Shown here: in pieces, positions 11,196 to 20,774 of the stretch
Layout of the letters: each line of letters starts with the position of its first letter
Position numbering within the stretch: position 1 is the first letter of the stretch
DNA from: Stereocaulon alpinum
Lineage: Eukaryota > Ascomycota > Lecanoromycetes > Lecanorales > Stereocaulaceae
Length of the DNA stretch: 64,000 bases
Direction: 5' to 3'
Assembly (NCBI GenBank): GCA_018257865.1
Contig: JAEUBA010000001.1
Location: forward strand, 682,001 to 746,000
Position numbers and translations under genes: made by a program
The notes under the pieces: generated by a model
What the model was told of the DNA's origin: nothing
What the model saw: only the letters and a program-made list of their open reading frames with translations
Database searches by the model: none

Positions 11196-12824
11196 ATGCA
11201 GGCTCAACAAAGGGTAGTTGTCGTTGGTGGTGGTCCTGTTGGGACTCTAGCAGCCCTGTATGCAGCAAGACGAGGCTACCAAGTCAGCCTCTATGATCTT
11301 AGAGATGGTCGGTCCAGTCAATTGATCATTGGATCACTTGGTCACTGAAAGTGCTACAGATCCGAATTTCGGAGACCCCAGTCTAAGACCGGCCATAGCT
11401 TTGATCCCACTAGGGTTATCCGAGCGTGGTATCAGAGCCATCAAGAGTGCAGGCGTCCCTGGGCTCCTAGAGGATGTCCTCGATAATTCAAGGCCTATTT
11501 ACACGCGCATGGTGCACAGCGTGAAAGAAGATGGCAGTCACACACAGATTCCGATGCCATATGGCGCAAATGGGGAGGCAGGTGGTTCCCAGACTGCTCC
11601 AGATGTGTTACTAATATATGAAGTAGTGTCTCCATACCTTACCTCGAGAAAAGATTGCAAAGCGTCTCTTGTTAGCGCTTCAGAAAGAGGCCAATGCAAC
11701 CATTATCTTTAACCACAAGCCTGTGTCATGTGACCTTGAGGGCAAGGTGGCTTCTTTCGAACGTGTCTTGTGGAAGAATGAATCCATTGATGCCGTGGAC
11801 AAGCCGGCCAAGAATGTTGCAGGCAACGGGACAACTCCATTGGATAACACCAGATCCACAATTGTCGAATTCGACTTTATCATGGGATGTGATGGCTCTT
11901 ACTCCGTTCTTCGGCAATGTACGATGAGACAATCGGAGATGGACTTTCAGCAGTCATATATAGATGCTCTCTGGTGTGACTTCATTATCCCTCCTGCTTC
12001 TGATGGACAATATCGCATGGACTCCAAATGTCTTCATGTATGGCCGGACAAGGAGAGCATTGTCATGGCACAACCAGATTTTGTAAGCCATGCCCGTCCC
12101 GGGACTTTACAATACGTTCAATGCTAATCAAATCTAGGACGGCTCGTTCCGAGGAGGTATGGTCGCTCCCACAGATGAGTGTCGAGACCTTGAACGACAC
12201 CCTGAGAAGTTCGAGGCCTTTTTCAGCTCTAAATTCCCGGGCATCATTCCCGATCTGTTGTCCGCAGAGTCGGCGACAGAGCAATTCCAGCATCACCAGA
12301 AGATATCACTCAAGTCCATTAGATGCGGGAAATTCGGCTATGGAGATTCAGGAGTCCTCCTAGGAAACTCCTCCCACACCATGACACCTTTTCACGCTAT
12401 GGGCATGATCACTGGATTAGAGGACGTCCGGGTCTTTTTCGAAGAATTCACCGACCCCGCTCATCGCGAACTTGACGGGCAGGTTGACACTCCCTATTGC
12501 CCTGCCGGGGTGGTTCAACGATACACGGCGCATCGTCGACCCGATGTCCATGCAATGACTGACATGGCAGCTGAGTACTATCACGAGCTTAGGATAGGTA
12601 ACACATCCAAAGCAAACAGGGCGAAGAAGACCATCGAATCCAGCCTTCAAAGATACGCGCCCGCTCTTGACTGGGCCACAACGTATTCGCGCGTTCAGTT
12701 CAGCCATGAGAGATTCTCTGTGATTCGGAAGAAAGAGGCGCAACAACAAAGGATCATCCGGACATTTCTACCCGGCTTGTTCGTGACTGGGTTGCACGGG
12801 ACTCTGTTTTTGTTGAATCAGTGA
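11196..12824 (+). CDS. kynurenine 3-monooxygenase-like FAD monooxygenase, divergent
   Basis: Model: exons 11196..11307, 11360..11581, 11649..12082 and 12138..12824, 484 aa, about the size of fungal KMO. It has the N-terminal FAD Rossmann motif VVVVGGGPVGTLAALYAARR, then YDLR, a GLSERGI block, PYGANGE, a DG-bearing core (FIMGCDGSYS) and the C-terminal block TYSRVQFSHERF. KMO hydroxylates L-kynurenine with NADPH and O2 at the mitochondrial outer membrane; here only membership of the family is supported. Two oddities: the usual GDAAHxMVPFFGQGMNAG motif reads GNSSHTMTPFHAMGMITG, and the exon 2/3 junction is uncertain. The 67-bp intron 11582-11648 keeps the frame but removes a conserved YSVS-like segment; a TACCT tandem duplication (11635-11644) sits at that spot. 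It may be a neofunctionalised paralogue or a damaged gene. Confidence 0.75.
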
Positions 12825-14045
12825 TACCTTTTCATCCCATTGGGGGTCGCGATGTATCTAGAAGCGCAACTATGCACTCTTCAATAGTCGTCTTACATTC
12901 CTCATCCGCTCCACTGTGACAAGAGAGGTTTCGTGTAAGGTTGATTCTTCTTTCGCCTTTGATCTGGTAGTCTGGACATAGAAGCAGATGCTCCACGAGG
13001 ACCCTAGAGAAGCTTCTACAGTAAAGCATGAATGCGTTCTAGATAGGGCATATTAAGGGCTGCTTCGAGGCCCGGGCTCTGGGGGTTTGCTTAGAGGTAC
13101 CCCCACCCAAGAAAAATTGAATTTTCTTGAGTTATTGACATGGGGTCGTTGAGTTTCGAAATCAGCCCTAGATCTCCCGTAAAGCGGACGCTTCTGGGCG
13201 GCCCGCTCATACCTGGGATCGGAAGCTCCCAGGGATGCCTTGGCTTGGTTGGTCGCCTGGACAACCAGCTCTTGGTGGCTTATAAGCGTGACGTTGTCAA
13301 CTCTGGGCGGAATCTAAGAGACTTTGTCCATGGCTTCATATCCTCGCGTTGCAAGACTCCAAACCCTTTCTCATAATTAGGAGCCATGTGATTGATATAT
13401 ATCAATGCATGTAGGTATGTAATCTTCGCGATCTCCACTACGAGCGAAGGATCCATACATCAAAGCACTCGGCTCAAGACAACTCGTTGCCAAGTCATAA
13501 CTTTCAGACGTTCCGCATTTGACGACGTTATATCTATCATTACACGTTTCAATGTACGTATCATTAAGCACAAAGAGCTCACCAAGCCTGGTGTAGTCTC
13601 TGAGACAGGTCATCCACCTCAATTACCGGTTTTCCAGCGTGTAGGCCTCCCCACAAGCTGGGTGGCTTCACCGATTCGCGTGTCCCTGTTCCGTGGCGCA
13701 ATGTAGCGCCATAAATCATTCAACGAGTCAACATTCTGAAAGCATGGAACGAATCGAGCAACGTGATTTCGAATGGGGACAACGCGTTGAGACAAGCGTC
13801 AACGAAGACAGTGGATGTGCCCCTTAAACTCCCGCAAGATGGGGGAAGCCTCCCTCAGGAAAATCAGGAGCTCGAAGATACTAATAACATCCGAGGCGTC
13901 AACTACGAACCTCTCCCTCAAGAATTGACCCTGGAGGCTTTGGAAACTCGTTTAACAGAGAATGTGAGTGGTCGAGCAGCGACCACAGCGCAAATGCCCC
14001 GTGTGACATTCCTCAACTTGAAAGAGGAGAGTACACGCTAGCAAG
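12825..14045. other. intergenic, one doubtful small ORF
   Basis: No recognised gene. A 92-codon plus-strand ORF at 13763-14041, rich in Glu/Leu (residues like ELEDTNN and LEALETRL), looks slightly protein-like but has no family, and a second frame opening with ATG at 13744 would need a frame change to join it. Two small inverted repeats follow the monooxygenase gene: GGGGGT/ACCCCC at 13081-13104 and CAAGAAAA/TTTTCTTG at 13108-13129. Confidence 0.5.
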
Positions 14046-15317
14046 TCAAGTCAGCCGGAGCCCAGACACCCATACTCGAATGCGGAGAGAACTTACATTC
14101 TGGTCTGCTAGTTGCTGGTCCATATCGCCAATCTGCTCCATAAGTCGTTCACTTTGCTCCGTGAGCTCAGCGTTCGTAAGCTCTGCCTGTTCCAGTCGCT
14201 TGAGCTTGACGATGAGGTGAACCTGCGAGCGGAATGCATTGAAATGTTTTCGTGCATTTAGGGTCTCGTTCTGCTGCTGCAGGTGCGATATTTGGGCATT
14301 GCTCTTGATTTTGCTGTCATCGTGTTGCTTGCTCAATCGTCGGAATTCTTGGCGCAAATGATTAATATCCTTGGAATCTTGTGAACCTGCTGTCCTCAGG
14401 GCTTCGAGCCGCTCGTTGCTGTCTTTGAGCTGTTCGTCAAGTTTGACAATTTCTTGGGAGCTTGTCTGCTCCTGCTCTTTGAGACGCCTCGCGCTCTCTT
14501 TGAGCTGCTTCTCCAAGTCGTCGATCTGGCTTGATGCTGTACGTTTCGCATCATTGAGCAGCGTCGTGTTCCATTCGAGATCAATCTTGAGCCCATTGAT
14601 CTCTTTTTCCGCCGCTTGTTTCGCTGATTCGGTGTTCGCATCGCTCTGTTTCAGCTGATCCTTCAAGTCATCAAGTTCTCTCGACCTCCTAAATTTCGTC
14701 ACTCTTGCCTCCTCGAGGCTGGCGCTGCTGGTAATCAGCCGCTTCATAAGCCCATCGACCTCAGTTTCCTTTGATACTTTGAGCTTTTCAAAGTCCGCCT
14801 GGACGCCTTTCAATTGTCGAAATAGGCGCTCAACTTCGTTGGTACGAGCTGTCTTCTCCGCCTTCACAGCGCCCTCCACTCGATGTTCAAGCCTCTCATT
14901 CTCATCCAAAGAGTTCTGCAACAGCAACTTAAGCCGGTCGACATCCGCAGTGAGCGCCGCAGTCCTAGCGCGCTCGTCCAGAAACACAGTGATCTTGTCA
15001 TACCATTCTCTAGCCTTCTCCGGTGCCTCTTTTTGATGATTATCCGGGCAAAGGCACAGCCGGGCTAAGGATTCCAGCGACTTCTGCGAAATCTCTGAAG
15101 GGTCGCATGCCGCCATTGCATCCAAGCGGGCAGCAATCGGTGCACTCGCATAGAAAAATTGCCAACGGCATCGGGAGTTCCATTGTGTCTCTGCTGTGCC
15201 GACGCACGAGAAGCCTCGATTTTTGTGGTCGTGAATGCTGAGAAGCTTATAGGGATCCCATGCAGGAGTTGTCTTCCTAACCGCAATTTGATCTTCTCTA
15301 TAACTGATTGGAGCCAT
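14046..15317 (-). CDS. coiled-coil protein with N-terminal Cys/His module
   Basis: ORF of 423 aa. Residues about 35-110 carry a Cys/His pattern: FSCVGTAETQWNSRCRWQF, then an ARLDAMAACDPS helix and LARLCLCPDNHQKEAPE. This arrangement (Cys...ArgCys...LeuCys..AsnHisGln) recurs in many fungal proteins of unknown function; my placement is from memory. Residues 115-400 are a long Lys/Glu-rich heptad region (repeated LKDQLKQS, LEKQLKESARRLKEQ, LDEQLKDSNERLEAL), so a dimeric rod is expected. The end is uncertain: codon 405 is followed by a good 5' splice site (GTAAGT, 14096), so the last 18 residues may be intron and a further exon may lie to the left, although I could not find one. Function unknown. 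Confidence 0.72.
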   Translation of the reverse strand: MAPISYREDQIAVRKTTPAWDPYKLLSIHDHKNRGFSCVGTAETQWNSRCRWQFFYASAPIAARLDAMAACDPSEISQKSLESLARLCLCPDNHQKEAPEKAREWYDKITVFLDERARTAALTADVDRLKLLLQNSLDENERLEHRVEGAVKAEKTARTNEVERLFRQLKGVQADFEKLKVSKETEVDGLMKRLITSSASLEEARVTKFRRSRELDDLKDQLKQSDANTESAKQAAEKEINGLKIDLEWNTTLLNDAKRTASSQIDDLEKQLKESARRLKEQEQTSSQEIVKLDEQLKDSNERLEALRTAGSQDSKDINHLRQEFRRLSKQHDDSKIKSNAQISHLQQQNETLNARKHFNAFRSQVHLIVKLKRLEQAELTNAELTEQSERLMEQIGDMDQQLADQNVSSLRIRVWVSGLRLT

Positions 15318-16791
15318 TGATGTAGGGAGTACTTGATGAATTACTTTGACTGCTTGTGTGTTGGCCAGACGATGGGAATGGTGGACTTGAGAGCTTTAGT
15401 AGTGAATACGCGTGACTGATAAGTAAGGCAGAAAGCACCGATAACCAAGCGCCCAGCTTTATTGAATGGGGGTCAGCCTCGCGAAGAGACCACTAATAGC
15501 ATAGCCTAGACAAGCCATGCGCGGCACAGTGCATGGGCTCCCGCCATATCACCAAAATATTTCGCGTCGCGGGCAGACGTCACATCCCGGTAAGACAACG
15601 AAAAGCAAAGATGAGGATTCGCTTTCAACTGCAAAATCGCAGTAAATATTACGATAGTAATCTATGAACCAAGACCTTAGCACCCAAACCACTAATCCTA
15701 GAACCACATCATCTCCAAAACCCCATTACCGATATTAGGATTCCCCCTAGCGCAGCCCGCACTATCCGCGCGACATCCCTCCCTCCCCCCCTAAATCTGC
15801 AGCGGGGCTGTGTGAAACGGCCTCCAACGCCAATGACCCAAAACAGCAAGTAAGCTGCATTCACATGGCTGCCCCTAGCAATTGCGTGAATCAGATGATA
15901 CAACCACCACACCCTTCTCACGCGTGGGGGTTTTCGCGTTCTTCAACAAAAGGATCTAGATTGTGGCTCAGCGCATGCGGAAACCGCCCTGGCTTTCGAC
16001 CCCAAATGGTGATGGAATAGGAGGGTGAGTTGGGCTTAGAATGTGGGTTTTGGAGTGTCTCGTGCTTGCTTACCGGTTATTGATTGTTAGTTAAGGGGAG
16101 GGATGACGCGTTGTGGACGAGGATTGGTATGTCAAAGGTTTGGGAGGCTTTTTTGGGACTCGCTGGATTGTGACACTCGTTTATTATACATGATTTTTGT
16201 CTCTATTGACATTTCGGGATATTGATAGGTTCAAGTTGACGCTCTAGAAGTGCTCTGCACGGCAAGGCGTGAGAGGGCTAGGCTTCTGAGACAGGTTAGA
16301 GATGTTGTAGGTTGTGGGTCAGGATTGTTGTTTTGTCATGTTATAGAGTGGTCAGCCCGATGAAGCAACAGGATGAGACAGAATGATTCAATGCTCCAGT
16401 GCGATCATGGTTTCACAGTCGCATGCTGAAACTGTTTCACGCGCACTTCGGTGTTCTTTCAGATGTTTCATGATGGATTTTAACAGTCAACCTGATACTG
16501 GGGACTCTGTACTCCCACGAGTACCAAGCGATTGCATGGTTCATGGTCGGGACTTTCTAGATCCTGGCTGTTGCATGTAGGTCAATCACTAAGATGGACT
16601 CTACGAGCGTCGCCTGTCTTCCCAGTGGCTGGGTCTCCTGGACTCCTAGAAGTCATTGGCGAGATCTTCGTAGTCCATTTCGGACCCATAGATGCCAAAG
16701 GCTTCAGGGGCGTTAGGGCAGTGTTTAGCATGTGAAGTACATCCGCCGCGCCCTGTCGGTTGTTGGTAGCGTCCCTGTCAGTAGAAGTCAA
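15318..16791. other. no gene seen
   Basis: 1.5 kb between the coiled-coil gene and the 3' end of dim-2. Small ORFs have no family features. No RNA gene, repeat or terminator was recognised. Confidence 0.6.
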
Positions 16792-19700
16792 TCACTGCCT
16801 CATCCCAGGCTGACCCGACATCCGTTCATTGACAACCCCCAAGGGAGCCGTCTCGACAGCGTCCGCTACTGTCTGTGATTTCGCATGGTTGGCCAGCCAA
16901 GCAGTCCGTATCGACAAGCCTAGAGCTAGAGCCACAGGTCGGGCCACGCTGTTCCCAACGATCTTCCATTGTTCGCTCGGCAGGCCAACGATGACTTCGC
17001 TATCTGGATATCCCTGGCCCCGGCGGACCTCCATTATCGTCAGAAGTCTATGATCGTCCCAATGCAGGCAGTTGCCGGTCACTCCGTCCCATGGCCGGGC
17101 GGCTGTCAATATCGTGGGCATCAATGCGTCACGCTTCACACGTTGCCAAGCCTTGGAGTCTTTCCTTGTCCTGATGTAGTTATCCCAATCGAACACGTCG
17201 ATCTGAGCTTGAGGCATATAACCCTTGCTGAAAGCAGACATGAAAGTACTACCACCAGGAAAACGTGGTATACTTGAAATCCGCACCCGTGATAATGTTG
17301 ATAGTCCTCTCGACATACGGTGGTCAGGGAAAGGGATGCACGACGTACGTGCGTCAGTCCGTGGCAAATCTCTCGTAGCTTCTCCGGCAGTGACATACTC
17401 GAGCGGCGTTAGAGTCGTATACCGGGAGTTCGTAGGCAATCCATTTGCTGTTCTACCCAAGCTGGCCCCTGTCACCGAAGCAGGATGCGAGTGCGTGTGT
17501 GGAGGCTCCGGTAGAGGAGTAAGCCCGGCAGCAGCGATAGTTATAAACATCCTGCTTCGGCTCTGTGGACTTCCGTAATTCCACGCGTCCAATGCAAACG
17601 TGCGGACTTGATATCCCATGCCAACGAAAGCACATATCGCCTGCGCCATCACATTGCTCGTGTCGAAACCAGTTGCCATGCCCTTTACATTTTCCATAAG
17701 GGCGTATTTTGGCCTGTAGAAGTCCACATAGGCAACTACAGAAGCCACCATGGAAGCGTTCAAAAGACTCCGGTCATTAGCCTTGTTGTTGTTGGCCTGA
17801 GAGTAGCCCTGGCATGGATTACCAGCAGCTATGAAATCGACCTCGCCACGTTGTGCGACTAGAACAGGCCCCTTGCCATGTAATGCCTGGGTCAGATAGT
17901 CGTTGACTGACCCGTAAAACAGCACGGTGGTGTCCTGATCTTTGAGATTTGCTTTGTACGTATGGATCGCTTCGTTGTACCAGTCGACTACCCGGTCGAA
18001 GCGAACAGCGCCACCCTCCTCAAGCCCACGCCCTAGGTTACCTCCACCAGCGAAGATGTCCAGCCCCCGCATCGGTGGATTAGGCGACACTGCCAGAGGA
18101 TCCCACCCTTCATTCAATGGCACTGGTAAAGGCCTTGTGATAGCCGTTAAGGTTTGCATGTCGTCTTCGAGAACTTGAAACGAGGTATAATAGAAATCTC
18201 CCGTCCCATGACGGTCATATGGAGAAGGTATCTGGCCATTCTCTTTATCCTCGCTGGTGTAAATGCGTACTTGGCAGCGGCGGTAGATGTCAGTCTGTGA
18301 AACAATCTGAAGTTTGTTTGTGACAACCAGCTCATTTGGAGCGGCATCGGCGTAACCGAAATCTTTGTTCTTGCGAAGCAAACGCCTAACCCGAGCCTTG
18401 CTAGTAGCGCCGTCAGGATTGTTTTCAGCTAGAGCGACTGGCTCCAAAGTCTTCCGAATCTTGACCAGCAGTGTGTCCCCAGCCGAGTAAAGTAGAGCGG
18501 GCTTGGCCATTGCGCAATCGCAATTGAAGTGGGACTGTTTCAGTGTTTCCCATGATCCATCCCCCTGTACGTACCTATGTCGTACAAAGAAGTCGACGTA
18601 TTCAGTATCCGGGCCGCTAAAAAATGCGACAAGGGGTTTCCGAGTGACCTCTCGAACGAAGATTGGAGGGTCGCCGCAGTTACAATGATCGCTGAGGAAT
18701 AGCTCGTTTGAGAATGGATAATGCATTTTCAGACATTGGGTATCTGAAGGGCGATAAAGCCAAAGTACTCCAAGTTTGCGGCCATCATTGCTATCTGTAA
18801 TAGTCTGCACGTATCCGTACCAGTTGGAGTCAGAAGTTTTCCACGCGGAGACCTTATCCCGAGGTAGCGCTATAACGTCACCAATGCCGATATCATCCTG
18901 TTCGATGTTGTCCTTAGGATCTGACATGATGGTAGCGCGGACTTTTGTTCTCGCAGCAGTAAGAGCGTAACCTATCTTGTCATCCGAGTGGCCGACGCTG
19001 CAGGGACGGAATGGGCCCACAGTGGGCGTCTGGCAGTAAAGAAACTTCCCCCAAGCCATATGACTGAAGCATTCGTACACATAGGGGGTTACAGTCGTCT
19101 TGCGTCGAGCAACAGTCTGGAGGCCTTCTTTCGAAAGAGCAAACATCTCTGGCCTAGCTCCCCGCTCGATCTGCTCTCGGACTGCACCCAAGAAGCGTGG
19201 ATGAATCTCACTCCACAGAGAATATTTAGCCATTTTTGCATCCCATTGGGTAGCCTGACAGTATAAGAAGTTTGCCTGAGCTGTGACAACGCCGCGGAAG
19301 TCCCTCCTTCCGTAGGCCGCCAGCCACTGTTGGAACTGGTCATTGCTTCCGTACAGGCGCTGCAGCCAGTCGTAGAACAGCTCGCGAAAATGATCAAGGG
19401 TGGCTTGGCTCTGCACAGAAAGATAGTCTGTCACATGCTTCGCTAGATCTGTCATCCACAAGAATGGGTCATGGTATCTTTGGTATTCGAGTGCTGGGGT
19501 CCTCAGACGATACCATACGCCAGACTTCTGACCATCGACGGACTGTATCCAAATTTCTGATCCTACTGTAGATCGATCCAGATCCCCATATCCTCCGATC
19601 GAGAGAACTTCAAGTGGAACTCCTTGAACGTATCTCCTCTTGACGCCATCACATATCAGTCCGTCGAAATAGAAGAACGTAACAGTCCATTCGTATTTCT

Positions 19701-20363
19701 CATGCAAGGACACTAGTTCATTTGACAGTGGAGCTTCCTCCGCTCTTTTATGTGTGTTGCTTCTGTTCGACTTGTGAGCACGATAGATAGTGAAGTCTTC
19801 CAGATCCGCTTCGATGAAGGACTCGGGATCCTCTGATGGTGTGGTAATTCTTTCATCGTCCTCAGCCTGAACTTTATCTTAGCCAGTCGCGTACACACTC
19901 TCAGGCTATTCAGCTCTACCTACCAAGATTTCGCCTATTACACTTGTCTCTGAACAATGTAATGTAGATGGCACAAAACATGCATACGCAGACTTTGGGA
20001 ACGCTAATGGTGGAGCGACAATGCATTCCAGAGGTACCTCCACAGCCTTCTGCTTCTTCCTCGCCGGTAAGGGTCTTGCGCTCGCCTCGTCAAGGTCATC
20101 TGAAGTGAAGCTATCCCATGTTCCTAAGTGGTCGCCGTTATAACAATTGGGCTGTCTTCGCTTTCGTGAGGTTCTGGATGGCTTTTCTTGACCGTCACTA
20201 GTGTTGAAATGACTGGAGTTGAGGGTTTCTGAAGGAAGGTGAGGAATTGTCGGCTTGGCATCCTGACTTGAGCCTTTCAAAAGCAGTCAGCAACTCACTC
20301 TACAACATTTGCTTTTCTAGCATGATTGGACGGGCTACCATTCAATTGACGGAAGTCGGTCAT
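16792..20363 (-). CDS. dim-2: DNA (cytosine-5) methyltransferase, DIM-2 type
   Basis: Exons 20363..20339, 19924..20273 and 16792..19866 on the minus strand give 1149 aa in frame. The second intron (57 bp, GTAGGT) is firm; the first, joining a 25-nt start exon (GTAGCC donor, CTGAC branch), is the best fit of several. A BAH domain spans about residues 445-575 (GIGDVIALPRD, FFVRHRYVQGDGSWETL). The catalytic domain has motif I LDIFAGGGNLGRGLEEGG (about 727), motif IV GNPCQGYS with the catalytic Cys near 810, motif VI MENVKG, motif VIII SPQSRSRMF and motif X GNSVARPVALALG. All key residues are present. In Neurospora DIM-2 is targeted by HP1 and H3K9 methylation and performs cytosine methylation, mainly on RIP-mutated DNA. 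It shares a 411-bp divergent promoter region with NUP42. The shape with BAH excludes RID/Masc1. Confidence 0.93.
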
Positions 20364-20774
20364 GATACTGACACCACGATCGGTATGTGAGTTCGAAGAC
20401 GTCTTCGAACGGACGCAACCTTTCCGACGCCTAAAAATATGTTTTTGCGGAAGGCTACCATGGTGACAGAACCCCCAGGGGGTTTTGAGTTCTTGTCGAA
20501 GACTCAATTGAGGTGACACTGTAAATCTGAACGCGTTCAACTGTACAGTGAAGTACGAAAAGCACGCTTTAACGCGTCGAAAGTCAAAGCCTCAGGGTCA
20601 AGACCCTAATTCTACGCCACATTAGTGAAGAGCCTTGAAAGTCAACTCCAGCAGCATGGCGGCTTCAACTCTCTGGAGGGTTGCCAACACCAAATTGTCG
20701 AGCATCATTACATTATGATCAGCTTTGCAGCGCAATTTTAGCTTCTCAGCAAGTAACTACATAGCGCTTTTTCA
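20364..20774. other. divergent promoter region, dim-2 / NUP42
   Basis: 411 bp between the two start codons, head to head. No coding potential outside the 5' ends. No specific site is claimed. Confidence 0.55.
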
